Source of the DNA: Agromyces bracchium
GTDB lineage: Bacteria > Actinomycetota > Actinomycetes > Actinomycetales > Microbacteriaceae
Assembly: GCF_009709675.1 (NCBI RefSeq)
Contig: NZ_WMLB01000006.1
Location: 1-64,000, forward strand
Length of the DNA stretch: 64,000 bases
Reading direction: 5' to 3'
Position numbers and translations under genes: made by a program. Below the pieces are notes generated by a model. It was given only the letters and a program-made list of their open reading frames with translations. It had not been told where the DNA came from and made no database searches. This document shows positions 55,106 to 63,830 of this stretch, one piece after another (positions within the stretch are counted from its first letter, which is position 1; each line of letters begins with the position of its first letter).

Positions 55106-55123
55106 CGACCCGGGGCGGGCGGC

Positions 55124-56677
55124 TCAGCGAGCGACCCCGCCCGCCCGCTCCGGCGCCGCACCGTCGCCCGCCGCCGCCTCCGGCGGCACGATCGTATGCG
55201 AGAACGACGCCGCGGCCGCCGTGGCCTCGAACTGCGCGGGACGCCTCTGCACCTGCCGCGCGACGAGGAACACGAGCCCGATGCCGAGCACGCACCAGAT
55301 GCCCATGGAGATCGACGCCCAGGAGAACGCGTCGGCGAGGGCCGCGGCATCCGTCTCGCCGGCCTCGACGCGGCGCGAGCTCACGCCGCCGTAGACCGAC
55401 GCGACGATCGCGGTCATCACCGCGGCACCGACGTAGCGCGCCATGTTCGACACGCCCGAGGCGGCGCCGACCTCGCGTGGCTCGACGCTCGACGTCGAGA
55501 GCGACGAGCACGGGCCGTTCTGCAGGCTCATGCCGGCCGCGACCGCGATGAGGGGCAGCACGAACATGCCGTAGCCCCACGACTCCTGCACGAACGCGAG
55601 CGCGGCGAACGCGCCCGACATGATGATGAAGCCGAGCGCGATCGTGGTGCGCACGCCGATCCGCCCGACGATCGGCGTGATGAGCGGCGAGAGGATGACG
55701 GCGGCCGCTGCGACCGGCAGCGTCGCGAGGCCGGCCTGGAACGCGTCCATGCCGAGGGTCGACGGGTCCTGGAAGTACAGGCTGACGACGTACATGATCG
55801 CGTTGATCGTGCCCGAGCCGAGCAGGATCGAGAGCGTCGCGCCGACGAGCACCACGTTGCGCAGCAGCTTCAGGTCGAGCAGCGGCGCGGCGACCCGCCG
55901 TTCGACCAGGACGAACCCGATCGTCGCGAGGATCGTGATGGCGAGGCATCCGAGGGTCTGCCACGACAGCCAGCCCCACGCGCTGCCGTTCGTGAGCGCG
56001 AAGATGAGCGGCGCGAGGATCAGTGCGATGAGGACGGTCCCGGCGAAGTCGATCGAGCGGGAGCGGGACGGGTCGGCGGATTCCTGCACGGCGAGGAGCG
56101 TCACCGGCACGCACGCCGCGGCGATGGCGGCGTCGATCCAGAACAGTCCCTGCCAGCCGAGCGTCGAGGCGAGCAGGCCGCCGACGAGGGGGCCGGCCGC
56201 GGCCCCGACGGCGGATGCCGCGCCCCAGAGCGTCACGGCGCGGAGCTGCGCCTTCCCGGTGTTCGCCGCCGAGAGCAGGCTCATGCCGCACGCGAGGATC
56301 GTCGCTCCGGCCGCGCCCTGGATGCAGCGACCGGCGATCACGCCGATGCCCTCCTGCGAGAGCGCGATGAGCACGCACGAGGCGATGAAGAGGATGAGGC
56401 CCCAGAGGAAGATCCTCCGCCGGCCGAACACGTCGCCGAGCGAGCCCGACGTCACGATCACCGCCGCGCCCACGAGCGAGTAGCCGGTCACCGCCCACTG
56501 CAACGTGTCGGTCGGCGTGCCCGTGTCGGCCGAGATCGCCGGGATCAGGATCGACACCGCCGACGTGTTCGCGTTCACCACCAGAGCCGATACGCAGGTC
56601 GCGATCAGCGCGCCGAGCGCGTACCGCTTCGCCGAGTCCGTCGTCGCGGGCCCGCCCGCTCCCGTCGTCTCCCCCAT
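55124..56677 (-). CDS. MFS exporter, DHA2-like
   Basis: The product is 517 residues from ATG 56677. NANTSAVSILIPAISADTG at the first span, motif A SLGDVFGRRRIFLWG and the GRCIQGAAGATIL segment place it in the drug/proton antiporter DHA2 group. About fourteen hydrophobic segments end near 460. The charged tail carries AGGVAR at the end. No TetR neighbour is present, and it is divergent from the DUF1801 gene. Substrate unknown. Confidence 0.9.
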   Translation of the reverse strand: MGETTGAGGPATTDSAKRYALGALIATCVSALVVNANTSAVSILIPAISADTGTPTDTLQWAVTGYSLVGAAVIVTSGSLGDVFGRRRIFLWGLILFIASCVLIALSQEGIGVIAGRCIQGAAGATILACGMSLLSAANTGKAQLRAVTLWGAASAVGAAAGPLVGGLLASTLGWQGLFWIDAAIAAACVPVTLLAVQESADPSRSRSIDFAGTVLIALILAPLIFALTNGSAWGWLSWQTLGCLAITILATIGFVLVERRVAAPLLDLKLLRNVVLVGATLSILLGSGTINAIMYVVSLYFQDPSTLGMDAFQAGLATLPVAAAAVILSPLITPIVGRIGVRTTIALGFIIMSGAFAALAFVQESWGYGMFVLPLIAVAAGMSLQNGPCSSLSTSSVEPREVGAASGVSNMARYVGAAVMTAIVASVYGGVSSRRVEAGETDAAALADAFSWASISMGIWCVLGIGLVFLVARQVQRRPAQFEATAAAASFSHTIVPPEAAAGDGAAPERAGGVAR

Positions 56678-56777
56678 GCGGTGTTCTTACCACCCGAGCG
56701 GATGCCTCCGACAGGGGCCTTCGCGAGTCGGATCGCCGGACTCGATCCGCTGGCGGCTCCTGCCGAGGGGTGCCACG

Positions 56778-57146
56778 ATGGCCGACATGACTGCGCAGAC
56801 CGTGGACGAGTACATCGCGTCGTTCCCCGACGACGTCGCCGACCGCCTCCGGCGGGTGCGCGCCGCGATCGTCGCCGAGGTCCCGCCGCCGGTCGAGGAG
56901 AAGATGCGGTACGGCATAGCCGCGGTCATGCTCGGCGGTCGGTACGCACTGCACTTCGCCGGCTGGAAGCACCACATCGGGCTCTATCCGGTGCCGACGC
57001 TCCCCGAGCCCCTCGAGTCCGAGGTCGCGCCGCTGCGGACGGGCGCGGACTCGGTGAACCTCCCGCACAAGGCGGACCTCCCCGTCGAGCTGATCGGGCG
57101 GATCGCGGCGGCGATCGTCGCGCAGCGCGCGGCGGCGGGAGCCTGA
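56778..57146 (+). CDS. DUF1801 (YdhG/frataxin-like) small protein
   Basis: The product is 122 residues from ATG 56778 (ATG 56787 is an alternative). VDEYIASFPDDVADRLRRVRA and EKMRYGIAAVMLGG with HFAGWKHHIGLYP are the family signature. Some Bacillus relatives (Fra) act as iron chaperones; most members are unassigned. It stands alone between convergent and divergent genes. Confidence 0.85.
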   Translation: MADMTAQTVDEYIASFPDDVADRLRRVRAAIVAEVPPPVEEKMRYGIAAVMLGGRYALHFAGWKHHIGLYPVPTLPEPLESEVAPLRTGADSVNLPHKADLPVELIGRIAAAIVAQRAAAGA

Positions 57147-57162
57147 GGCGGCGCCGGCCCCG

Positions 57163-57867
57163 TCAGTCGCCGCCCGCACCGCCGCCCGCGCCGCCCGGCC
57201 GCACCAGCCCCGCCTCGTAGGCGGCGATCACGAGTTGCGCGCGATCGTGCGCACCGAGCTTCGCCATCACGCGATTGACGTGCGTCTTCGCGGTATGGCG
57301 CGAGATGACCAGCCTCTCGGCGAGGTCGTCGTTCGACAGGCCGCCGGCGACCAGCACCAGCACCTCGCGCTCGCGATCGGTGAGCGTCGCGAGCGCGGCG
57401 CCGAGCGATGATGTCGCGGCGGGCGCGGGCACCGGGCCGGGCCGCACGTAGCGCTCGATGAGCACGCGGGTGGCGGATGGCGACAGCAGCGACTCCCCCG
57501 CGTGCACCGTGTGCACGGCCTCGACGAGCGCGTCGGGGTCGGTGCCCTTGCCGATGAAACCCGACGCACCGGCGTGCAGGGCGCGCACGACGTTCTCGTC
57601 CTCCTCGAACGTGGTGAGGATCAGCACGCGCACGTCGGCGAGCGCGGGATCGGCGCCGATCCGGCGCGTCGCCTCGATGCCGTCGAGGCCGGGCATGCGG
57701 ATGTCCATGAGCACGACGTCGGGCCGGAGCTCGCGGACGAGGTCGAGGGCCTCGGCCCCGTCGGCCGCTTCGCCGACCACCTCGAGGGTCGGCTCGGCGT
57801 CGAGCAGGGCGCGCACCGCCTGCCGGATCAGCGGCTGGTCGTCGACCACGAGGACTCGGGCGGTCAT
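57163..57867 (-). CDS. Two-component response regulator, NarL/LuxR type
   Basis: The product is 234 residues from ATG 57867, overlapping the histidine kinase stop by four bases. The receiver domain (1-120) has the phosphoryl Asp in [13 protein letters not shown] and the Lys in GFIGKGTDP. The LuxR helix-turn-helix (about 155-215) has [25 protein letters not shown]. It should control transcription in response to the kinase encoded upstream, plausibly of the ABC exporter genes in the same direction. Confidence 0.94.
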   Translation of the reverse strand: MTARVLVVDDQPLIRQAVRALLDAEPTLEVVGEAADGAEALDLVRELRPDVVLMDIRMPGLDGIEATRRIGADPALADVRVLILTTFEEDENVVRALHAGASGFIGKGTDPDALVEAVHTVHAGESLLSPSATRVLIERYVRPGPVPAPAATSSLGAALATLTDREREVLVLVAGGLSNDDLAERLVISRHTAKTHVNRVMAKLGAHDRAQLVIAAYEAGLVRPGGAGGGAGGD

Positions 57868-59231
57868 GCGCGTGCCTCCGAGCCCGCGGCATCCGGCCCC
57901 GTGGCGTCTGTTCCCGGCGCATCAGCTTCCGGCGCATCCGTCATCGCGGCCTCCGTCGTGCCGCCCGTCGCGGCGGCATCCGCCGCCCGCGCATCGCGCG
58001 ACCCCGCGGGGAACTCCGCGCGCAGGCGGAAGACGCCTGCCTCCTCGCCGGTCGTCAGCGTGCCGCGCACGGCGGCGACCCGCTCGCGCAGGCCGAGCAG
58101 GCCGTGGCCACCGGTGACCCGATCGGTTCCGGGCGCGACGCCGGCACCGCGCGGCGCGCTGGTCGACACGGCATTGGTCACCGTGACCCTGAGCTTCGAC
58201 GCACCCCGCTCGACGAGCACGTGGGCGCGGCCGTCGGAGCCGTGCTTGCTCGCGTTCGTGAGCGCTTCGCGCAGGACGAGGTAGGCCGTGCGGTCCACCG
58301 CCGGCGGCACGTCGCCGGCATCGGATCCCGCCTCGCGCCGCACGGTCACGGCGAGCCCGGCGGCGGTGAAGTCCTCGACCAGTCGATCGAGGTCGGCGAG
58401 ACCGGCCGGCGGGGCCGGCGGGCCGGCGCCGTCGTCCGCCTCGGTGCGGAGCGTCGAGAGCAGGTCGCCGATCTCGCCGAGCACCTCGCGCGCCGCCCGT
58501 GCGGCCGTCGCGACGGACTCGCGGGCGCGCGGCAGGTCGGGCTCGCGGCCCTCGGCGATCGCGCGCTCGGCGACGCTCGACTGCAGGTTGATGACGGCGA
58601 TCTGGTGGGCGACGGCGTCGTGCAGGTCGCGCGCGATGCGCAGTCGCTCCTCGGCGACGCGACGGCGTGCCTCCGACTCCCGGGTGGCCTCGGCGCGCTC
58701 GGCGCGCTCGGCGAGCGCGGCCACGTACGCACGGCGCGAGCGCGTGGCATCCCCCGCCGCCGCGGCGAACGCGAGCAGCGCGGGGACCGGGACGAGGCGC
58801 GGGTCGAACCCGTCGCCCGCACCCGCGATGAGCTCGACGCCGACCAGCACGACGATCGAGGCCAGCACGGTGATCAGCACGCGTCGCCGCGGAGCCCGCT
58901 TCGCCATCGCGTACGCGGCGATCGCCGCAGGCACCACGAAGGGCATGGCGCTGCCGACGACGAGGGTGCCGGCGACCATGAGCCCCCAGACGACGGCGTA
59001 CGTGACGAGCGGCCACCGGCGCCGCAGCAGCAGCACCGGGGCCTGCGCGAGGGCGAACGCGAACGCGACGGGTGCCTCCACCGCGAGGAACGCGGGCGTC
59101 GGACCGCGATACGGCGCGCACGCCCACGCGACCGCGACGAACACGACGACGACGTCCCAGAACCAGGCGGGCAGGGCGCGGCGCGGCGCGACCCGGTCGG
59201 GTGCCGCCGGCTCGCGAACGCCGTCGCTCAT
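57864..59231 (-). CDS. Sensor histidine kinase (HisKA_3, NarX/DesK-like)
   Basis: ATG 59231 with GCGAGGA upstream gives 455 residues; an ATG 6 codons earlier is possible. Four to five N-terminal spans (about 22-165) are followed by a coiled linker. The dimerisation/phosphoacceptor box is [18 protein letters not shown]. The ATPase domain (about 310-410) has [12 protein letters not shown] and [16 protein letters not shown]. The last 40 residues are an Ala/Thr-rich acidic tail. It pairs with the overlapping response regulator and follows the ABC exporter genes by 85 bases. Confidence 0.93.
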   Translation of the reverse strand: MSDGVREPAAPDRVAPRRALPAWFWDVVVVFVAVAWACAPYRGPTPAFLAVEAPVAFAFALAQAPVLLLRRRWPLVTYAVVWGLMVAGTLVVGSAMPFVVPAAIAAYAMAKRAPRRRVLITVLASIVVLVGVELIAGAGDGFDPRLVPVPALLAFAAAAGDATRSRRAYVAALAERAERAEATRESEARRRVAEERLRIARDLHDAVAHQIAVINLQSSVAERAIAEGREPDLPRARESVATAARAAREVLGEIGDLLSTLRTEADDGAGPPAPPAGLADLDRLVEDFTAAGLAVTVRREAGSDAGDVPPAVDRTAYLVLREALTNASKHGSDGRAHVLVERGASKLRVTVTNAVSTSAPRGAGVAPGTDRVTGGHGLLGLRERVAAVRGTLTTGEEAGVFRLRAEFPAGSRDARAADAAATGGTTEAAMTDAPEADAPGTDATGPDAAGSEARA

Positions 59232-59316
59232 GTCTCGATCCTCGCGCATCCTGGTCGTCGCGGACGGGCCGGGCGCCCCCGCACCCGACCCGTCCGCTCA
59301 TCCACCGTGCCGTCTC

Positions 59317-60618
59317 CTACTCGTACCGGAGCGACTCGATGGGGTCCTGCCGGCCAGCCCGCCCGGCCGGGATCGTGCCGGCGAGGAAGGCGATCGCCAT
59401 CACCAGCACGATGATCGTCGCGACCGACACCGGATCGAACGCGATGAGCGTGAGGCCCGGCAGGTCGGCGAACATCGTGGTCGCGAGCGCATCGCCGACC
59501 GCGGTTCCGGCCGCCATGCCGAGCACGACCCCGACGGCCGAGCCGAGGAACCCGATGAACGTCGCCTCGGTGCTGAACAGCCCGAACACCTTGCCCGAGC
59601 CCATGCCCATCGCCTTCATCAGGCCGATCTCCCGGGTGCGCTCCTGCACCGACATGAGCAGGGTGTTCACGATGCCGAAGCCCGCCGCGAGGAGCGCGAT
59701 CACGGCGAACGCGTTGAGGACGAGCACGATGCCGTCGATGACCGACTTGAAGGCGCCGATCTGGTCCTCGACCGTGGTCGCGGTGAAGCCGGCCTCGTCG
59801 AGGTCGTCCTTCAGCGCCTGCGTCGCCGCCTCGCCGAGCTCGGGGTCGAACGTGACGATCGCCGAGCCGTACACGTCGGTCTGGCCGGTCGCCCCGGTCG
59901 CCTGGGCGGTGTAGAGCTCGTCGGTGAGGGCGGTGTTCGGCGACGCGCTGTTCCCCGTGCCGATGAGGCCGGCCTCCGAGATGCCGACGACCTCGGCCGT
60001 GACGACCTGCTCGGCGCCCGTGGCATCCGTCACGCCGAACTCGACCACGCTGCCGACCGCATCGGCCTGCGAGTCGAACCCGAGCGGCTCGACGAAGTCG
60101 ACCGGGATCGCCACCTGGGGCTCGGATGCCTCGGCGTCGGGCTGCTCGCCCGAGGCGAGCACGAGCTCCATGCCCGGGATGAACGAGCCCACCGAGATCG
60201 CGTACTGCGTGCCGCCCTCGTGCTGGACGTAGTCGACCGACACCTGCTTGAGCGGTTCGACCGACTCCACGCCGTCGATCCCGGCGATCGTCACGAGGTC
60301 GTCGTCGGTGATCGGGTCGATGGTCTGCGCGGCGCCGGGCGCGTCGGGCCCGATCCCGGACGCGGCGACGGCATCCGGGTCGTACTCGCGCGGGCCGTCG
60401 TCCGCCGTCTCGTCGGCCTGGTGGGCGACCGTCATGACGTCCTCGGCGCCGATCTCGGCGACGGTCTGATCGATGTAGCGGTTGATCCCGGTGCCGAGGC
60501 CGGTCGTGATCGTGAGCGTGAACGCGCCGATGAAGATCGCCAGCACGGTGAGGATGGTGCGGGTCCTCGACCGGAACGTGTTCGCGACGGCCGAGCCGAC
60601 GACGTCCACGGGCTTCAT
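59317..60618 (-). CDS. ABC exporter permease, MacB/FtsX type
   Basis: The product is 433 residues from ATG 60618, overlapping the ATPase stop (ATGA). It has an N-terminal span (about 18-40), a periplasmic-type domain of about 230 residues (MacB core) and three C-terminal spans in the FtsX domain (about 300-425), with MSVQERTREIGLMKAMGMG and IPAGRAGRQDPIESLRYE. Such proteins are mechanotransmission exporters for peptides, lipoproteins or drugs. With the ATPase it forms a Type VII ABC exporter, probably under the neighbouring two-component system. Confidence 0.92.
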   Translation of the reverse strand: MKPVDVVGSAVANTFRSRTRTILTVLAIFIGAFTLTITTGLGTGINRYIDQTVAEIGAEDVMTVAHQADETADDGPREYDPDAVAASGIGPDAPGAAQTIDPITDDDLVTIAGIDGVESVEPLKQVSVDYVQHEGGTQYAISVGSFIPGMELVLASGEQPDAEASEPQVAIPVDFVEPLGFDSQADAVGSVVEFGVTDATGAEQVVTAEVVGISEAGLIGTGNSASPNTALTDELYTAQATGATGQTDVYGSAIVTFDPELGEAATQALKDDLDEAGFTATTVEDQIGAFKSVIDGIVLVLNAFAVIALLAAGFGIVNTLLMSVQERTREIGLMKAMGMGSGKVFGLFSTEATFIGFLGSAVGVVLGMAAGTAVGDALATTMFADLPGLTLIAFDPVSVATIIVLVMAIAFLAGTIPAGRAGRQDPIESLRYE

Positions 60619-61361
60619 GCGGCCACCTCCTCGGTCGGGCGGCCGGGTTCGCCGGTCGCGGCCGTGGTCGCGGTCGCGGTGGCGGATGCCTCGATCCGGC
60701 CGTCGCGCACCGTGATCCGGCGGTCGCATCGCGAGGCGAGCTCCTCGTCGTGCGTGACGACGACGAGCGTGATGCCGCGCTCGCGGTTCAGGCCGAAGAG
60801 GAGATCCTCGACCGCGGCGCCGGTCGTGGTGTCGAGGTTGCCGGTCGGCTCGTCGGCGAAGATCACCTGCGGGTCGTTGACGAGTGCCCGCGCGATGACC
60901 ACGCGCTGCTTCTGCCCGCCCGACAGGTCGATCGCCTTGTTCTTCGCCTTGTCGGCGAGGTCGAGTTGCTCGAGCACGGCCATGCCGCGGCGCTTGCGCT
61001 CGGCCCGCCCGACGCCGGCGATCTTGAGCGGGAGGATGACGTTCTCGAGCACCGTCGCGCTCGGCGTGAGGAAGAACTGCTGGAAGACGAACCCGAAGGT
61101 CTCGTTCCGCACCCGGTTGAGCTCGCGGCCGCGGAGCCGATCGGCGGGCACGCCGTTGAGCTCCACGCTGCCGGACGTCGGACGGTCGAGCAGCGCGAGC
61201 AGGTGCATCAGCGTCGACTTGCCCGAACCGGACTTGCCGACGATCGCGAGCGACTCGCCGGCGCGCACCTCGACGTCGACGCCCTTGAGCGCCTCGAAGC
61301 GGGTCGGGCCGCGGCCGTAGGACCGGTGCAGGTCCTCGACGCGCAGGACTGGGGTGGACAT
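60615..61361 (-). CDS. ABC exporter ATP-binding protein, MacB/LolD type
   Basis: ATG 61361 gives 248 residues. It has Walker A GKSGSGKST (about 43-51), the Q-loop VFQQFFL, signature LSGGQKQR, Walker B VIFADEPTGNLD and H-loop VVTHDEE. DEPTGNLDT is typical of MacB/LolD ATPases. It drives the FtsX-type permease encoded next. The Ala/Thr-rich C-terminal tail (about 25 residues) is extra to the family core. Confidence 0.94.
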   Translation of the reverse strand: MSTPVLRVEDLHRSYGRGPTRFEALKGVDVEVRAGESLAIVGKSGSGKSTLMHLLALLDRPTSGSVELNGVPADRLRGRELNRVRNETFGFVFQQFFLTPSATVLENVILPLKIAGVGRAERKRRGMAVLEQLDLADKAKNKAIDLSGGQKQRVVIARALVNDPQVIFADEPTGNLDTTTGAAVEDLLFGLNRERGITLVVVTHDEELASRCDRRITVRDGRIEASATATATTAATGEPGRPTEEVAA

Positions 61362-61660
61362 CGTGCTCCTCTCGGCGGGGCGATCGCCGAGTGCGGCGAC
61401 CGTGCTTCGAGTCAACGCGGTGCGAGCGGATGGCGCGTCCTCCGTTCGCCCGATCTTCGGGTACCGCGATCGCAGTACGCCGCCGCGCCGCGGCTGCGTT
61501 CGAGCGTTTCACTTGGCGTGCCCGTGCCGGGCAGCGTTTCCGGGCACGTCATCTGCGAACGGGGCGCCCGCGAGCCTGCGAGCTCACGGGACGATCACCG
61601 CGCGTTCACTCGACGACCGGGAATGGTGCGCGGATCAACGTCCGCGGTACTCTCGGGGCC
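61362..61660. other. Gene-free region of about 300 bases
   Basis: The region separates the leftward ABC exporter operon from a rightward small gene. Apart from one imperfect hairpin (GTGCCCG paired with CGGGCAC near 61518-61551) I see no repeat, RNA or operator. An in-frame upstream extension of the next gene is Arg-rich and does not look coding. Confidence 0.5.
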
Positions 61661-62041
61661 GTGATCATCGCGATCTTTCGTCGCCGCCTGCGCGACGGCG
61701 CGACCTTCGACGACTTCATCAGCGCGTGGGAGGCCGACAGAGGCTTCGGCGTCCCGGCTCGGGTGTTCAACGCCGTCTCCGTCGATGACTCCCGCGAGAT
61801 CCTCTCGGTCGGTTTCGTCGACATCGCCGCCGACGACCTCGAGGCAGACGTCGCGCATGTCAGCCTCCAGGAGGCGGTGCGGCACTCTCGGATCGACGAG
61901 GTGATCGAGAGCACAATGCTGCACGCCTACTACGACCTCCACACCGAACACGACTTCACTGCGGATCCGCGTTCCGTCGAGATCGGTTCGCTGACGAGCA
62001 TGCTGTCCGCACTCGCGCCGAAATCATCGGCCAGCGACTGA
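61661..62041 (+). CDS. Small protein of unknown function
   Basis: The product is 126 residues from GTG 61661, the first plausible start in this frame; the ribosome site is weak. It begins VIIAIFRRRLRDGATFDDFISAWEAD and ends in a polar tail. The pattern (beta strand, FRRRL, helix with W) resembles small dimeric alpha/beta-barrel proteins, but I cannot assign a family. Its base composition is a little less GC-rich than upstream genes. It is convergent with the MBL hydrolase gene. Confidence 0.6.
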   Translation: MIIAIFRRRLRDGATFDDFISAWEADRGFGVPARVFNAVSVDDSREILSVGFVDIAADDLEADVAHVSLQEAVRHSRIDEVIESTMLHAYYDLHTEHDFTADPRSVEIGSLTSMLSALAPKSSASD

Positions 62042-62160
62042 TCAGCGGACGGTCCCACTCCGGGGGAGCCGACAACGCTTTCAGCGGCAGCCGGACGCGT
62101 CGCTGGAGCGACCGGCTTGCGAAGGGGGTCGGCGACTTTCGCGGTGCCCGGGTGCCTACA

Positions 62161-63018
62161 TCAGCTGACTTGCGGAACGTCGAGGTCGTCATCCTCGTCG
62201 AGCTCCTGGTATCCGTTCTGCACCGCGAGTTCGAGCGCGGCCACAGGGTACGGCCAGGCGTCTTGGAAAGCGAGCGCTCGGTCGACGCTGTGACCGGCCC
62301 GGTAGTGCTCGAGAGTGAGCGTGGCAGTTGACTCCAGCACGGCAAGTTGCGCGACGCCGTAGGCGCGCGAAACCGCCCGTCCGTGGCCGGGGACGATGAT
62401 GTCGTCCTCGCCGATCTCGTCGAGGAGGGCTGCGAGCGTTCGCGGCCACCGCATCGGGAAGCAGCCCGATCCGTACATCGGCGGCCCGGGCTCTTCGATC
62501 ACGTCCCCGACGATCCAAGCGCCGGTCGAGCCGTCGCCGGCAGGCACGCGAATGACGAGGTCGCCGTCGGTGTGGCCACGGTCCAGCGGGATCAGTTCGA
62601 CGCTGCGATCCCCGAGATCGAGCCAGGAGCGTTCGCTGAGGAGGCGGGTCGGCGGGGTGATGATGACGTCGTGCCAGTCGCGAGGCGGTTCCGAACCGGT
62701 GCCTGCGCGCCACGCGGCCAGTCGCGGACGCTCGTGCTCGTGCAGATGCGCAGGCAGCAGGTGATGACCGTAGATGGGAACGCCGGTCGCCGCGAAGTGC
62801 TGGTTGCCGAAGGTGTGGTCGTAGTGCGCGTGCGTGTTCACGACCCACCTGACGTCGCCGAGCTGCTTCACCTCAGCATCGACGAGAGCGGCGTGGGCCG
62901 GTGAGCCGCCGGTATCGATGAGAAGCAGCCCGTGGGTCCCGCGGACCACCGTCATCGTGAGATCGTCCTGCGGGTACCGCCGCGAGAACACGTCCGTTGC
63001 GATCTCGTTCCAGGTCAC
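62161..63018 (-). CDS. Metallo-beta-lactamase-fold hydrolase
   Basis: GTG 63018 with AAGGATC upstream gives 285 residues. The metal site is THAHYDHTFGN (HxHxDH, about 61-66), followed by LDRGHTDGDLVI (third His region), GDVIEEPGPP (bridging Asp) and VPGHGRAVS (last His). This is a full glyoxalase-II-like site for two metals. There is no signal peptide, so it is probably a cytosolic thioesterase-, lactonase- or phosphoesterase-type hydrolase. It is divergent from the toxin-antitoxin pair at 63122. Confidence 0.87.
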   Translation of the reverse strand: MTWNEIATDVFSRRYPQDDLTMTVVRGTHGLLLIDTGGSPAHAALVDAEVKQLGDVRWVVNTHAHYDHTFGNQHFAATGVPIYGHHLLPAHLHEHERPRLAAWRAGTGSEPPRDWHDVIITPPTRLLSERSWLDLGDRSVELIPLDRGHTDGDLVIRVPAGDGSTGAWIVGDVIEEPGPPMYGSGCFPMRWPRTLAALLDEIGEDDIIVPGHGRAVSRAYGVAQLAVLESTATLTLEHYRAGHSVDRALAFQDAWPYPVAALELAVQNGYQELDEDDDLDVPQVS

Positions 63019-63110
63019 CCCGCCGATCCTTCCACGGCGCCAAACCCGGGTGAGGATCCTCCAACGGCCCTCGTTCACGAGAGGATCGGCTGCACACCAG
63101 CCCCGGAGGT

Positions 63111-63123
63111 ATACTCAGAGTAT
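63111..63123 (+). promoter_or_regulatory. Palindrome ATACTC-A-GAGTAT over the antitoxin start
   Basis: This perfect 13-base palindrome overlaps the first two bases of the antitoxin ATG (63122) and lies just after GGAGG (63105-63109). Ribbon-helix-helix antitoxins usually bind such sites to repress their own operon, so this is the likely autoregulatory operator. Confidence 0.7.
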
Positions 63124-63358
63124 GACCACTACGATCAAGGTGAGCGATGAGCTCCGCGACCGCCTCAAGGAGCAGGCGGCACGCGACGGACTCACGCTCG
63201 GCGCGCACCTCGCGCATCTCGCGGACGCGGAGGACCGCAGGTGGCGGCTGAACACCTTGAAGGCGGCGGTCTCCGCGTCGACGGCCGCGCAGGCCGACTC
63301 GCACGCTCGGGAGTCGGCGGAATGGGAGCGCACCGAGCTGACTGACACCCAGTCGTGA
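63122..63358 (+). CDS. Ribbon-helix-helix antitoxin (MazE/PemI-like)
   Basis: The product is 78 residues from ATG 63122. TTTIKVSDELRDRLKEQAAR with the following DGLTLGAHLAHL segment is the strand-helix-helix of RHH antitoxins. The C-terminal 35 residues are charged and probably unfold until bound to toxin. Its stop overlaps the toxin GTG (GTGA), giving tight coupling. GGAGG sits 12 bases before ATG. Confidence 0.88.
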   Translation: MTTTIKVSDELRDRLKEQAARDGLTLGAHLAHLADAEDRRWRLNTLKAAVSASTAAQADSHARESAEWERTELTDTQS

Positions 63359-63699
63359 CCGAGGCCGAACTCGCGCCCGGTGTCATCGCCTGGGCATCAC
63401 TCGAGCCGGTTCGCGGCCGGGAGCAGGGTGGCCACCGGCCGGTGCTGGTCGTCGCCTCCGCCGGATACCTGGACGCGGTCACGACCCTCGCGATCGTGCT
63501 GCCGATCACGACCACTGATCGCGGATGGCCGAATCACGTCCGGGTCGACGGGCACAGCGGTCTCGATCAGCCGTCATGGATCATGACCGAGCAACCTCGA
63601 ACCCTCTCACGTGACCGGCTCACGAGGATCTCGGGGGAGGTATCGAGCGACTGTCTCGGAGCAGTGCGGATGTGGCTGGGTGACTTCCTCGACCTCTGA
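63355..63699 (+). CDS. Toxin of the MazF/PemK family
   Basis: The product is 114 residues from GTG 63355. GVIAWASLEPVRGREQGGHRPVLVV contains the conserved Gly-rich and Arg/His-type loop of MazF/PemK RNA interferases. TLAIVLPITTTDRGWPNHVRV and MTEQPRTLSRDRL are further family blocks. Members cut mRNA or tRNA at specific sequences to halt translation; the target sequence is not predictable. Neutralised by the antitoxin encoded upstream. Confidence 0.88.
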   Translation: MTEAELAPGVIAWASLEPVRGREQGGHRPVLVVASAGYLDAVTTLAIVLPITTTDRGWPNHVRVDGHSGLDQPSWIMTEQPRTLSRDRLTRISGEVSSDCLGAVRMWLGDFLDL

Positions 63700-63830
63700 C
63701 CGCGTCCGGCACCCGACGTCATCCGCGACCTCCACGTCGCAAATGACGGATCGTCAGCGGGCGCCGTCCTACTCATACTCGCTCAGATTCCCCTGACCAG
63801 GCGGATGCCGTCCGCGATCTTCGAGAGGAC

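Larger units (their letters stand above)
54645..55123. other. Gene-free region of 479 bases
   Basis: The region lies between the pspA operon and a convergent-facing MFS gene end. It holds the operator pair at 54748-54782, a GAATTCGCAGGG element near 54822 that resembles the ends of the 44918 repeat, and two copies of a 42-base direct repeat. Open frames across it (for example those reading VTIGGCAGDRTRQ) follow the repeat and do not look coding. Confidence 0.7.

Noticed and set aside
54786-55110. Small open frames containing VTIGGCAGDRTRQ in the 54.9-55.1 kb gap
   Set aside because: They follow a duplicated hairpin-forming repeat exactly, so the shared peptide comes from the DNA repeat and not from protein selection.
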